This document shows positions 1-7,854 of a stretch of DNA of 64,000 bases, one piece after another. Location of the stretch: positions 84,730-148,729 of the forward strand of contig JAJCZZ010000010.1 in assembly GCA_029262115.1 (NCBI GenBank), written 5' to 3'. The position numbers and the translations under genes were made by a program. The notes beneath the pieces were generated by a model that had not been told where the DNA came from, ran no database searches, and was given only the letters and a program-made list of their open reading frames with translations. Each line of letters begins with the position of its first letter. The first letter of the stretch is position 1. The stretch comes from Gemmatimonadota bacterium (GTDB lineage Bacteria; Gemmatimonadota; Gemmatimonadetes; Longimicrobiales; Gaopeijiaceae).

Positions 1-1
1 G

Positions 2-34
2 GTGGATTTGGCTCGGCTCTACGACGGGGAGTAA
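2..34 (+). CDS. Possible C-terminal tail of a gene entering from the left
   Basis: The first bases read as an open frame ending in VDLARLYDGE and a TAA stop at 32-34. It has high-GC codon use like the rest of the window, so it may be the last ten codons of a plus-strand gene that starts outside. The fragment is too short to assign a family. Confidence 0.25.
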   Translation: MDLARLYDGE

Positions 35-508
35 CCGCTCTGGCGAGCTACCACTGAATTGACTCTGCTTCGAACGGGACATGTCCGACGCGATGGTAAG
101 GGCGACCCGTGACCGCTTCACTCCGCCGAAGAGCGTCGCCCGTCGGTAGTAAACCCGCTGGGCCCGGCACGTCGTTTGCGGGGTAGTAGCCGTTGGAGTT
201 GGTGTCGTCATACATCGCGTCGCTGGGCTCGTATCTCGTCAGTTCCACTATCACGACCGCAACCCTACCGGTGAAGCGTAGACGCGACGCTCTCCACGCG
301 TAACACCCACTAATACGTATTGGCCCCGATAGCCCTGGAGTCGGTTGTGGCGAGCCTACCCCTAGTTGCCCTTCACCCCGCCAGGCAAGCGGGAGCTGAC
401 AGGTCGTTCAGCGAACTGATGGATCGCGACTCTGCGGTTCCCAGGGGCGTCGGGTCTTCGATGTGTTTCTTCCTAGTCGGCTCTCAACCTTCCGACTCGG
501 ATCGCAGC
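35..508. other. Gene-poor stretch before the insertion sequence
   Basis: About 470 bases without a convincing gene. Short frames exist on both strands (for example 63 codons on plus from 320 and 68 codons on minus from 254). None has a clear ribosome-binding site, a recognisable domain or a neighbour that would support it. Base composition looks less GC-rich than most of the window. The stretch probably held the natural upstream region of the LuxR-type regulator before the IS inserted. Confidence 0.45.
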
Positions 509-514
509 TAGTGA

Positions 515-533
515 GTTCCCATCCGGAAACTCA
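515..533 (+). repeat. Left terminal inverted repeat of the IS
   Basis: GTTCCCATCCGGAAACTCA, the exact reverse complement of 2158-2176. It is preceded by the target duplication TAGTGA at 509-514. Confidence 0.9.
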
Positions 534-703
534 CCGGAGGCGGCTGGATCTGACGCGGAACGGTACAGGATAAGGGCTGCTGGGCTCGCTGACGATGGGT
601 TGGCGAGCTTAGAGCGGACGATTTGGGCGGCCGGAGGGGTGAAATCGAAGCGCGTGGGCGCACGTCGCCCGGTAGTGGGGCAGGCTACACGCGGTGATGC
701 GGT

Positions 704-2044
704 TCAGGCCATGCGATGTCGAGCGAGGAGCAGGAGGTTGGCCGAGACGACGGAGGCACCGACGTAGCAGGCGAAGGCGTCTGCGCCCTTCCAGGTGCAG
801 CGGCCGAGGCCGAAGACGCGCTTGAGGAAGGAGATCACGCCTTCGATGCCGGCGCGGAAGTTCCTGAGTTGACGGTAGACCCAGGTGCTGGAGGCCATGT
901 CTTCGACGAGCAGGCCGCGCTTCTTGGCGAAGACGACGTCCTCGAGCCCGCGTGCCTTGGCTTCGGTGAGGTTGTGCTTGCTGGCGTAGGCGCCATCGGC
1001 CGACGCCTGGCGCGGGTAGGCTCCGTAGAGATCGCGGTGGCGGTCGATCATGCGGAGGAAGAGGGCGGAGTCGGCGGGGTTGCCGTCCTCGACGACCCAG
1101 TCGAGGATGAGCCCGCTCTTGCCGCCGCTGAACGTGACCTTGTGGCCGTAATAGGTATCACGGCCGTCCTTTCGGATGATGTCGGTGTGGGGCTCGAAGA
1201 TCGAGACCAGCTTCTCCTCGGCGGGGACGGACTCTCCTTGAAGCACGCGTCGCTCGGTCTGCGAGACGACCTGCCGGACGAGGGGGATGTAGTGCTCGAG
1301 TTCAGAGGCGAGGCGCTGGGCGCGTGCGGCGAAGGGGCCCCGCTCGTTGCGGAGCCGAGGCACTGCGGCCTCGGCATAGCGAAGCGTCGAACGGGTGACG
1401 TGGAGCAGATCCTTGTAGGGCTTGATGCGCTGCGTCTGGCGGCGGGCGTTCAGGACCTCCATGTGTCGCCGCTTGGCGCGCCGCGTGTGATTTCGGAACG
1501 GGACACGGAAGCCTTCGCGGGCGTGGGAGAGGATCCGGGTGAGGGTTCGCACACCGTCGAAGAGCAGCGCGCCGTCCGTGGGATGGTGGATGTTGGACGC
1601 CGTTACGGTGGCGTCGAGCCGCACCGTTTCGCCGTCCTCGACGCCGCAGGCTTCGGCGTGGCCGACGACGACGCGGTTGACCGCCTCCCACGTCTCGTCC
1701 GAGATCCGCCGGATGGTCTCAGCCAGCGCCGACTTACGGGGAACCTCGAGCGGGTGCGTGAAGCCCAAGAAGCGCATGTAGCTGCGCGAGTCCGCGAGAT
1801 GGAAGGCCAGCGCCTCATAGCTGAACCCGTTCATCTGCTTGATGAGTGCAGCGCGCAGAACCTGCTCGGCCGACAGCCCAGGGCGTCCCGTCTCGGCCCG
1901 ATCCCCGCGCAGGTCTTTCCAGATCAGCTCGGCGATGCGAGGCTGTGCGACAAGGATCGCATCGATCGCTTCCAGTTCCTGTGCATGTTCATGCGGCAGC
2001 ACGGGAACCGTGAACAGATCGAAGTCGGGTACAACTCGGCGCAT
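704..2044 (-). CDS. DDE transposase of the IS
   Basis: A 446-residue transposase with a DUF772-type N-terminal region (roughly residues 50-120, containing a GLSAEQVLRAALIKQ stretch) followed by a DDE catalytic domain. Likely catalytic acidic residues are the Asp in LDATVTASN, the Asp in ASADGAYAS and the Glu in RAGIEGVISFLKR. These spacings and motifs are typical of IS5/ISNCY-like DDE enzymes, which cut and rejoin the element's ends. A GGAG lies 8 bases before the ATG. The frame is uninterrupted and occupies most of the element, so it is probably functional. No accessory gene is present. Confidence 0.9.
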   Translation of the reverse strand: MRRVVPDFDLFTVPVLPHEHAQELEAIDAILVAQPRIAELIWKDLRGDRAETGRPGLSAEQVLRAALIKQMNGFSYEALAFHLADSRSYMRFLGFTHPLEVPRKSALAETIRRISDETWEAVNRVVVGHAEACGVEDGETVRLDATVTASNIHHPTDGALLFDGVRTLTRILSHAREGFRVPFRNHTRRAKRRHMEVLNARRQTQRIKPYKDLLHVTRSTLRYAEAAVPRLRNERGPFAARAQRLASELEHYIPLVRQVVSQTERRVLQGESVPAEEKLVSIFEPHTDIIRKDGRDTYYGHKVTFSGGKSGLILDWVVEDGNPADSALFLRMIDRHRDLYGAYPRQASADGAYASKHNLTEAKARGLEDVVFAKKRGLLVEDMASSTWVYRQLRNFRAGIEGVISFLKRVFGLGRCTWKGADAFACYVGASVVSANLLLLARHRMA

Positions 2045-2157
2045 CCGGACGCTCCTTGCAGGAGGGGCAGTTTCTTACTCGCAATCTGAAACTACACTCC
2101 GCTTCGCAAGATTACGAGCCCCGGGTGCGCCGTTTGCCGTTTCGTTACAACAACTTA

Positions 2158-2176
2158 TGAGTTTCCGGATGGGAAC
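2158..2176 (+). repeat. Right terminal inverted repeat of the IS
   Basis: TGAGTTTCCGGATGGGAAC, followed by the target duplication TAGTGA at 2177-2182. An in-frame ATG at 2169 lies inside this repeat, so the IS has added an alternative upstream start for the downstream regulator gene. Confidence 0.9.
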
Positions 2177-2192
2177 TAGTGAGTGCCCCGCG

Positions 2193-2879
2193 ATGAGTCG
2201 CTCCTCGGAGCCGCGGGCGCGAGGGTTCGGTACAGGTCGCTTTCGTGTGGCTGTCGTAGCCAGCGCGACGCTTTTTCGAAAGACAGTAGAGGATCTGCTC
2301 CTAGCACATGCTGCCTTCGAGACTCCCACTTTGTTTGCGACTCCTTCGAGTCTGGGGGGCTTCAGCCCTGAAAGACCCTTCGACCTGGTTGTCGTCGACG
2401 GCTTGCAGACTTTGGACGTGGTTCTGACAAGGGCTCCTCGCGTACGCGACCATGCATTCTTCGTGGTAATGGAGCTACCGGGGTCCCTTGAGGAGATAGA
2501 TCGACTCTATCGTCTTGGCGTCCGCGGTTTCTTGAGCCCACGGATGCCCATGTGGGAGGCTGAGGCCATTCTCATGCTCTCAGCGTCCGGTCATGGCTAC
2601 GTGCCCAGGCACTTGCTGAGCCAAAGGCAGCCCGAGTCGGAGGGTCTCGAAGCACCCGACGCCCTCACCCATCCGCTGACACCGCGCGTGACACCGCGCG
2701 AGCGGGAGGTTTTGGCCCGGCTTGCCGAGGGGGGCTCGAACAAGGCAATAGCCAAGGAGCTCGGCGTTTCTGTGAGCACGGTGAAGACCCATATTCATTC
2801 GATTCTCACCAAGCTCAACGTGGCGTCACGTGGCCAAGCCGCGGCCCGCTACTCAGACCTCTTTCGGCAGGAGACTTAG
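2193..2879 (+). CDS. LuxR/NarL-type transcriptional regulator with atypical receiver
   Basis: A 228-residue protein. Residues about 160-215 form a clear LuxR-type helix-turn-helix (TPREREVLARLAEG... then STVKTHIHSILTKLNV). Residues about 17-140 resemble a response-regulator receiver: DLVVVDG places an Asp at position 69, the phospho-acceptor site. However, the acidic pair expected after the first beta strand is missing (VAVVASATLF) and the conserved Lys near the end is not obvious, so it may not be phosphorylated normally. No kinase gene is adjacent. I chose ATG 2193 because the other ATG (2169) lies inside the IS end. Neither start has a good Shine-Dalgarno site. The target of regulation is unknown. 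Confidence 0.82.
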   Translation: MSRSSEPRARGFGTGRFRVAVVASATLFRKTVEDLLLAHAAFETPTLFATPSSLGGFSPERPFDLVVVDGLQTLDVVLTRAPRVRDHAFFVVMELPGSLEEIDRLYRLGVRGFLSPRMPMWEAEAILMLSASGHGYVPRHLLSQRQPESEGLEAPDALTHPLTPRVTPREREVLARLAEGGSNKAIAKELGVSVSTVKTHIHSILTKLNVASRGQAAARYSDLFRQET

Positions 2880-3040
2880 GTATGTTGACCTCGGCCGAGG
2901 ATCTAGATCTTGGTCTACACCCAATGGTCGATGGTGTGATTCTGGCACAAAGTAAATATTTCCTCATCCGCCTCGCCACGAATGGCGGCATGTCGTTTGG
3001 GCGACGCTAGACCAATCCCGCTCTGAGGCCGGAGGACATG

Positions 3041-3784
3041 ATGCAACAGCGACGGAAGTTGAGGTGGACGTTTTTCGTTGCGATCACTGCCCTGGTTCTT
3101 CCCTCCTGTGACGACAACTCACCGGTGGTCGAGCCTCTTGAGACGCTCGAGGTAGAGGACCCGTGGGCACCTCTCTTGGCTTCCGAGCCAACGCTGCGGT
3201 GGGACGGTATCGGAGTCGCCACTGGTCCTGATGGGGCCGAATGCGCGACCCAGGAAATGCCCAGTGCCGAGTGTTGTCAAGCCTTTCCGGGGTTGCCGAA
3301 CTGTTCGTGGGGCAACTGCGGCGATGAACGGGACACGATAATCCGGGAGTACACTTTTTACGGTTCTTCATGGGCACCGCATTGCGTCAACTTCGCCACC
3401 AGCGGGGGCACCACGAACTTTTCTTGGTCCGAACTCAACGATGGGTTCTCGGGTGGCAATCCCCACAACCCCTATTCAATCATTACTTCGGGTCTTACTA
3501 CCGGCCTAGAGGCTACACGCTCCAACTACAACCGGGGCGGAATTCTCCTAAGCTCAGGGTATCGCTGCCCGCACGGCAATTTCGCCGTTGGAAGCCCCAG
3601 CCCCAACAGTCACCACACCCGCGGTCGCGCGGCGGATATGTATTCCGCGGATCACGGGGGAGTGAACTGGACTGAGACGGAGTTCAACCTCCTCAAGGCG
3701 GCTGCAGACGCCACAAGTCCCGGCCCGATAGAATCCTTCTCGTGGACTAGGTACGACGATCACCATTACCACGCCGCCTGGTAG
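3041..3784 (+). CDS. Exported lipoprotein peptidase, M15 (D,D-carboxypeptidase-like)
   Basis: A 247-residue protein with an N-terminal hydrophobic signal ending in a lipobox (VLPSC), so it is probably a lipid-anchored envelope protein. The C-terminal third carries the M15 zinc signature: SHHTRGRAADM around residue 190 (the S/HxxGxAxD pattern) and a closing HHYH near residue 242. M15 enzymes cleave peptidoglycan stem peptides or related D-amino-acid bonds. The middle is cysteine-rich, suggesting disulphides. A GGAGG sits five bases before ATG 3041 and only two before ATG 3038, so the second ATG is preferred. It is followed closely by two more exported genes. Exact substrate unknown. Confidence 0.75.
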   Translation: MQQRRKLRWTFFVAITALVLPSCDDNSPVVEPLETLEVEDPWAPLLASEPTLRWDGIGVATGPDGAECATQEMPSAECCQAFPGLPNCSWGNCGDERDTIIREYTFYGSSWAPHCVNFATSGGTTNFSWSELNDGFSGGNPHNPYSIITSGLTTGLEATRSNYNRGGILLSSGYRCPHGNFAVGSPSPNSHHTRGRAADMYSADHGGVNWTETEFNLLKAAADATSPGPIESFSWTRYDDHHYHAAW

Positions 3785-3797
3785 TAAGGAGCCCCAC

Positions 3798-4592
3798 ATG
3801 CGTATCCATACGACAGTGCGAAAGCTCGTCCTAGCGGCAGTGTTGGTGGCCGCATCGTTCGATAGGGTGGAGGGCCAAGTCACAAGAATCGACCGAGAGC
3901 AGCAGGCGCAATGGGCAGAGCGGCTCGGGAGCAGTGAGGCGGCCGAACGAAAGCAGGCGTTCTACGAGAGTCTCGCTATCCCTCACGAAGACGTTCTCCC
4001 TGTGCTCTCGCAAGCGCTCACGCGCCTGCTTGAGGGCCTGAACGTGGTTGTAGCCGAGGCCATTTCCGCGGGTGAAACACTAGATGTCCACGAAGATCCC
4101 TCGTACGTCGCCGCCGTCTCACGGCGGGTCGCTGAGATCCGCGACCCTAACGCGATCAGGGCTTTGGCGCGAGCGATGGACGGTGGACGGCTCGCGTCGG
4201 AGGCTTTGGGTTCTTTCGGTCCCGCGGCTATTCCAGCGGTGGTCGCAGTGGTAGAGGATCCTGAGAGCCATTACGACCTCGTCATCTACGGTCTGAGGAG
4301 TCTTGGTCAGATCGTTGCATTGCATAGGGCGACTCTGCCTACTGCTGCCCGCGCAAGCATCAAGCGCGCAGTGTCGATGCGGCTCAACAACGAGCAGTAC
4401 TTCACGACACTCTGGGCGGCAGTTGATCTGGCTGTAGACTTGGCTGACGCAGAGTTGCTGGATACCGTCCGGCAACTCGCCAATGACGCGGATGCAGTCC
4501 GAGCTCGAGGCATTACCGATCCTGAGATTATCGCCCTGACGAGGGATCGGGCGGCGAAACGGCTTCGTGGGGGAAGCCCGCCGCCTAGGTGA
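3798..4592 (+). CDS. Exported HEAT-like repeat protein
   Basis: A 264-residue protein with a signal peptide ending near VEGQ (about residue 26). The rest is alpha-helical with recurring segments such as DPNAIRALARAM, FGPAAIPAVVAVVEDP and YGLRSLGQI that look like HEAT/armadillo-type repeats, normally protein-binding scaffolds. A good AGGAG lies before ATG 3798. Its stop (TGA 4590-4592) overlaps the GTG start of the quinoprotein gene, which implies translational coupling and perhaps physical partnership in the periplasm. No catalytic motif is visible, so the function is unknown. Confidence 0.7.
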   Translation: MRIHTTVRKLVLAAVLVAASFDRVEGQVTRIDREQQAQWAERLGSSEAAERKQAFYESLAIPHEDVLPVLSQALTRLLEGLNVVVAEAISAGETLDVHEDPSYVAAVSRRVAEIRDPNAIRALARAMDGGRLASEALGSFGPAAIPAVVAVVEDPESHYDLVIYGLRSLGQIVALHRATLPTAARASIKRAVSMRLNNEQYFTTLWAAVDLAVDLADAELLDTVRQLANDADAVRARGITDPEIIALTRDRAAKRLRGGSPPPR

Positions 4593-6586
4593 CGCCTCTG
4601 GTCTCTCGGGTATCGACAAGGCCGAATCGCAGACTCCTGTCGGGAATAACAGTCGCGGTTCTGGTGCTTTCGGCGGGTGCGTGTCGAGATAACTCGGATT
4701 GGCCGACCCCCGTGGCGTCCATGGACGCCACCGGGGATTGGTCGTCGTGGGGTGGCGATTCGGGCGGTAGCCGGTATTCGTCAGCGGATCAGGTCCACAG
4801 AGGGAACGTTGGGCGGCTCCAAACAGCCTGGCGAACGCGTGTCGCGAAAGGCTCCTGGCCTGTAGCCGGGACCTCTACCACGAGTTTCAGGTTCGAAGTG
4901 ACTCCGTTGTATTGGAAGGGGGCTTTGTTCCTGAGCACGCCATACGGCGAGGTGCTCTCTTTGGACCCCGCGAACGGTACCGTTCGTTGGCGGACCGACA
5001 CGAATATCGATGTATCCCGCCCCTACGCAGAAGGTTTCACCTCGCGCGGCGTAGCCGTTTGGAGCCACTCGGACGTTAGCGGCCAGCAGTGCGATGATCG
5101 CGTTTTCGTTGCGACGGTCGCCTCAGAGATGGTCGCGCTCGACGCGCACTCGGGGTTACCCTGCTTGCAGTTTGGCGATCGGGGCAAAGTGCGGCTCGAC
5201 ACCGGAGTGGCCCTCCAGGGTAGTCTGGTAGAAAGTTGGGACTACTCCGTCACCTCGCCGCCGACGGTGGTGGGCGACGTTATCGTCGTCGGGTCGTCGG
5301 TACGCACGAACGGTCGAGCGGGCACGGCCTCGGGAGTGGTTCGCGCCTACGATGCCGCGACGGGTTCGCTTCTCTGGAGATTCGATCCCATTCCGCGAAG
5401 CCCCGACCACCCAGCATGGAAAGAGTGGTCGCCGGAGGATGCGGCGCGAACCTCCGGCGGGAACGTGTGGGGCGTCATGTCGGCGGATGAGAATCTTGGA
5501 ATCGTCTACCTCCCTACCGCCAGTCCTGGACCCGATTCATTCGGCGGGCTGCGCCGGGGGCGGAATGACTTCGCCAACTCAATCGTGGCCCTCGATGCTG
5601 AATCAGGGTCCCTGATCTGGTCCTTCCAGACGGTGCATCACGACCTCTGGGACTACGATGTCGCAGCGCAGCCAGTGCTGGCCTCCATGCGGAAGGAGGG
5701 GCGCGACGTGGATGTCGTTGTGATCGGAACGAAGTCTGGGAGCTTGTTCGTTCTAAATCGTGTAACCGGAGAACCATTGGTTCCAGTGGTGGAACTACCC
5801 GTCCCGGAAAGCGACGTTGCCGGAGAGAACGCGTGGCCCACGCAGCCGTTTCCCACATGGCCGACCCTTCAAGAGCGTTATCTCTCGCCTGACGAAGCTT
5901 TCGGGGTGACCGACAGCGACGAGAAATCCTGTCGAGACAGCATGGCGGGGCTTCGAAACGAGGGTACCTTCACCCCACCGTCTGTTCGTGGCACGCTCGC
6001 TTGGCCAGGCTTCTGGGGTGGAGTCAACTGGGACGGGATGGCCTTCGACCCCGTTCGACGGGTCTTGATCGTAACGGTGAAACGCCTCGCCACCGTGGTC
6101 CAACTTCATCCGATCCCCTCGGGTCTTCAGCACGGTTTCGGCGTGCCGTACAGCGCTACGCGCCGACCATTGGTAGCGCCATCCGGTATCCCATGCACGC
6201 CACCTCCGTGGAGTCTCCTTATCGCACTTGATCTGGATGCGAAGGAGACCCTCTGGACCGCTCCGCTCGGCGCAATACCGTCCTTGGCCTATGATGAACG
6301 TGCGTCCGAGTGGGGTTCATTGGCCTTCGGAGGTCCGCTCATGACAGAGGGGGGGCTTGTCTTCGTGGGCGCATCCCAAGATGACCAGTTCCGGGCCTTC
6401 GACATCGAAACAGGCGATGTGTTGTGGGAAACGGGCCTACCGGCCGGAGGCCAAGCGACGCCGATGACATACGTACACGATGGGCTTCAATACGTTGTGA
6501 TCGCCGCAGGCGGCAGGGCGGGCATAGGATCACCCGGTGACTGGCTCGTCGCCTATGTGCTGGGGCCTCCCGAACCAGGGCAATAA
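4589..6586 (+). CDS. PQQ-dependent dehydrogenase (quinoprotein), putative lipoprotein
   Basis: A 665-residue protein with an N-terminal signal and a Cys (SAGAC) that could be a lipobox. The body consists of eight-bladed propeller repeats with the alternating W/G-rich pattern of PQQ enzymes (for example GDWSSWGGDSGGSRYSS at the start, LIWSFQTVHHDLWDYDVAAQPVL near residue 350, and VLWETGLPAGGQATPMTY near the end). The HHDLWDYD segment is characteristic of the glucose/alcohol quinoprotein group. These proteins oxidise sugars or alcohols in the periplasm using PQQ. The GTG start overlaps the upstream stop. The substrate cannot be assigned, and no pqq biosynthesis genes lie in the window. Confidence 0.83.
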   Translation: MTPLVSRVSTRPNRRLLSGITVAVLVLSAGACRDNSDWPTPVASMDATGDWSSWGGDSGGSRYSSADQVHRGNVGRLQTAWRTRVAKGSWPVAGTSTTSFRFEVTPLYWKGALFLSTPYGEVLSLDPANGTVRWRTDTNIDVSRPYAEGFTSRGVAVWSHSDVSGQQCDDRVFVATVASEMVALDAHSGLPCLQFGDRGKVRLDTGVALQGSLVESWDYSVTSPPTVVGDVIVVGSSVRTNGRAGTASGVVRAYDAATGSLLWRFDPIPRSPDHPAWKEWSPEDAARTSGGNVWGVMSADENLGIVYLPTASPGPDSFGGLRRGRNDFANSIVALDAESGSLIWSFQTVHHDLWDYDVAAQPVLASMRKEGRDVDVVVIGTKSGSLFVLNRVTGEPLVPVVELPVPESDVAGENAWPTQPFPTWPTLQERYLSPDEAFGVTDSDEKSCRDSMAGLRNEGTFTPPSVRGTLAWPGFWGGVNWDGMAFDPVRRVLIVTVKRLATVVQLHPIPSGLQHGFGVPYSATRRPLVAPSGIPCTPPPWSLLIALDLDAKETLWTAPLGAIPSLAYDERASEWGSLAFGGPLMTEGGLVFVGASQDDQFRAFDIETGDVLWETGLPAGGQATPMTYVHDGLQYVVIAAGGRAGIGSPGDWLVAYVLGPPEPGQ

Positions 6587-6612
6587 CATGCTTGACTAGC
6601 TCGCTTAACGAC

Positions 6613-6705
6613 CAGTATATCATACCTTACAATTTCTTGTGAGGTGGGCATAGGAGCGGTATATTGTACCTTAATTGGGGTACGGCCTGGTACACTGAAC
6701 CTTAC
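6613..6705 (+). promoter_or_regulatory. Three direct repeats, candidate HipB operators
   Basis: Three similar 18-base units lie in the 124-base gap before hipB: 6613-6630 (CAGTATATCATACCTTAC), 6657-6674 (CGGTATATTGTACCTTAA) and 6688-6705 (TGGTACACTGAACCTTAC). The shared core is approximately GGTAYAYTRTACCTTA. The last unit ends six bases before the ATG at 6711. HipB-type regulators bind iterated sites over their own promoter, so these are plausible autoregulatory operators. The region is clearly AT-richer than its surroundings. Confidence 0.6.
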
Positions 6706-6710
6706 GTGCG

Positions 6711-7043
6711 ATGAGATCTAGAGCCTACGACATCCTCCCGATTCCGGTACGACGGTCCTTGAAGAAGCTCGGGCGGGACATCAGGGTGGCCAGAAAGAAG
6801 CGTCGACTCACCGTGGCCATGATGATGGAGCGCGTCGGTGTTTCAAAGGCGACCTACATCAATATTGAAAAGGGCGATCCGAGAGTCGGAATCGGCATCT
6901 ACGGAATCACTTTGATGGCGCTCGGTCTCGGAACCCCGTTCGTGGATATCGCAGACCCGAGCGGGGACGACGAAGGTCTGGCCCTGGAAGAGAGCCGGCT
7001 TCCGGAACGCGTTCGGCCGAAGAAAGGAAGTGGAGGCCGATGA
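6711..7043 (+). CDS. hipB: HipB-like XRE-family antitoxin/regulator
   Basis: A 110-residue protein with a single XRE helix-turn-helix (about residues 18-75: LGRDIRVARKKRRLTVAMM, then RVGVSKATYINIEKG). The length and the LPIPVRRSLKKLG opening fit the HipB-like regulators that precede hipA kinases. Its stop overlaps the ATG of the following reading frame (ATGA, 7040-7043), the usual hipBA arrangement. That following frame is a broken hipA, so this may be an orphan antitoxin or repressor. Regulation is probably through the three repeats just upstream. Confidence 0.8.
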   Translation: MRSRAYDILPIPVRRSLKKLGRDIRVARKKRRLTVAMMMERVGVSKATYINIEKGDPRVGIGIYGITLMALGLGTPFVDIADPSGDDEGLALEESRLPERVRPKKGSGGR

Positions 7044-7224
7044 GGCGGACGATCTCAGTTCATGTCGGGGAGCAGGGCCACCTCGCCGGCCACCGTGACT
7101 ACAATCTCGAGGGGCGCGCGAAAGTGCGGCGTTCACGTACGATGCAGGCTGGCTCGAGGCACCCGCACGATTCGCGATTGACCCCGCCGTCCTTCGCCTC
7201 GTGACCGGCCGCCAGTTCCACAAC
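7040..7224 (+). pseudogene. Frameshifted and truncated hipA remnant
   Basis: From ATG 7040 the frame reads MRRTISVHVGEQGHLAGHRD, a typical HipA beginning, then degenerates. From about 7123 a different frame continues as SAAFTYDAGWLEAPARFAID followed by PAVLRLVTGRQFHN, which matches the next part of the HipA N-terminal domain. A single-base shift near 7115-7123 therefore breaks the gene. Similarity ends about 7224, so the kinase domain is missing entirely. The next gene starts only 36 bases later. The module is dead as a toxin. Confidence 0.72.
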
Positions 7225-7259
7225 CGTACAGACTTGGCCGTTACGTGCCTGGAGCCGAC

Positions 7260-7805
7260 ATGAATATCTCAACAAGAATGCTACGTCTCGCCAGGCGACT
7301 GGAACGACCGCTCATCGCGACCGTCGTCGTCGTGGCCTCGCTCATCGCTACGCCCTCTGCGATCGAGGCCCAGTCGTCCTCTGAACTCAGCTTGGCCATC
7401 GAAACGGCGCTGCTTCGGGCCGCGGGCCAACCGGGTCATAGAGGTCTGAGGGCCGTGGTCGACGCAAGCCTGTCTGGTCGGCTTCCCGCGGCCAACTCTT
7501 CGACCCATGTGGGTGGGCTCCGAACCGTGGATCAGGCGGACGTCGTGGCCTGCGAGGGTGCGACGCCCTTGGAGCGTCAGTGTTGGTTCCGGACCGGCGC
7601 CGATGCCGACGTTATCTTTGCGGCTGTGCACGCAGCGGTCGACGGTGAGAAGGGGTTCGTCGACATCGTTACGAAGACCCCCCACGAAGGCGTGCTCCGT
7701 GGTGAGCGACATCGCTGGGTCTCGGAGGGCGCGAGCCGCTATCACCTCGGGCAGGTTGATGGTGAGTGGACCGTCGTTCGCGTCGAAGGTCTTTGGATCT
7801 CATAG
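7260..7805 (+). CDS. Small exported protein of unknown function
   Basis: Starting at ATG 7260 this encodes 181 residues with a clear signal peptide (hydrophobic run LIATVVVVASLIATPSA, cleavage near IEAQ). The mature part (about 145 residues) contains two cysteines, VACEG and RQCWF, which could form a disulphide. It ends in a short beta-rich stretch (GQVDGEWTVVRVEGLWIS). I recognise no family. An ATG five codons upstream (7245) is possible, but the signal peptide fits 7260. It lies between the decayed hipA and a convergent toxin gene; nothing in the context suggests a job. Confidence 0.6.
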   Translation: MNISTRMLRLARRLERPLIATVVVVASLIATPSAIEAQSSSELSLAIETALLRAAGQPGHRGLRAVVDASLSGRLPAANSSTHVGGLRTVDQADVVACEGATPLERQCWFRTGADADVIFAAVHAAVDGEKGFVDIVTKTPHEGVLRGERHRWVSEGASRYHLGQVDGEWTVVRVEGLWIS

Positions 7806-7854
7806 AAGTCGAATGACCGGCCGCGGGTCCCACCTCACCGGGAGCAAGACGGGT

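Larger units (their letters stand above)
515..2176 (-). mobile_element. Complete insertion sequence, ISNCY/ISDol1-like
   Basis: The element is about 1662 bp and carries one transposase gene on the minus strand. Its ends are a perfect 19-bp inverted repeat (515-533 and 2158-2176). It is flanked by a 6-bp direct repeat TAGTGA at 509-514 and 2177-2182, which is the expected target duplication. One ORF, a length near 1.6-1.9 kb and a 6-7 bp duplication fit the ISDol1 group of ISNCY as I remember it; this was not checked against ISfinder. Ends, duplication and reading frame are all intact, so insertion looks recent. It separates the LuxR-type regulator from its original upstream DNA. Confidence 0.88.

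Noticed and set aside
716..2089. Long plus-strand open frame (457 codons) across the IS
   Set aside because: It is the mirror of the transposase gene, has low-complexity Glu/Gly/Val-rich content and no family. High GC creates such antisense frames.
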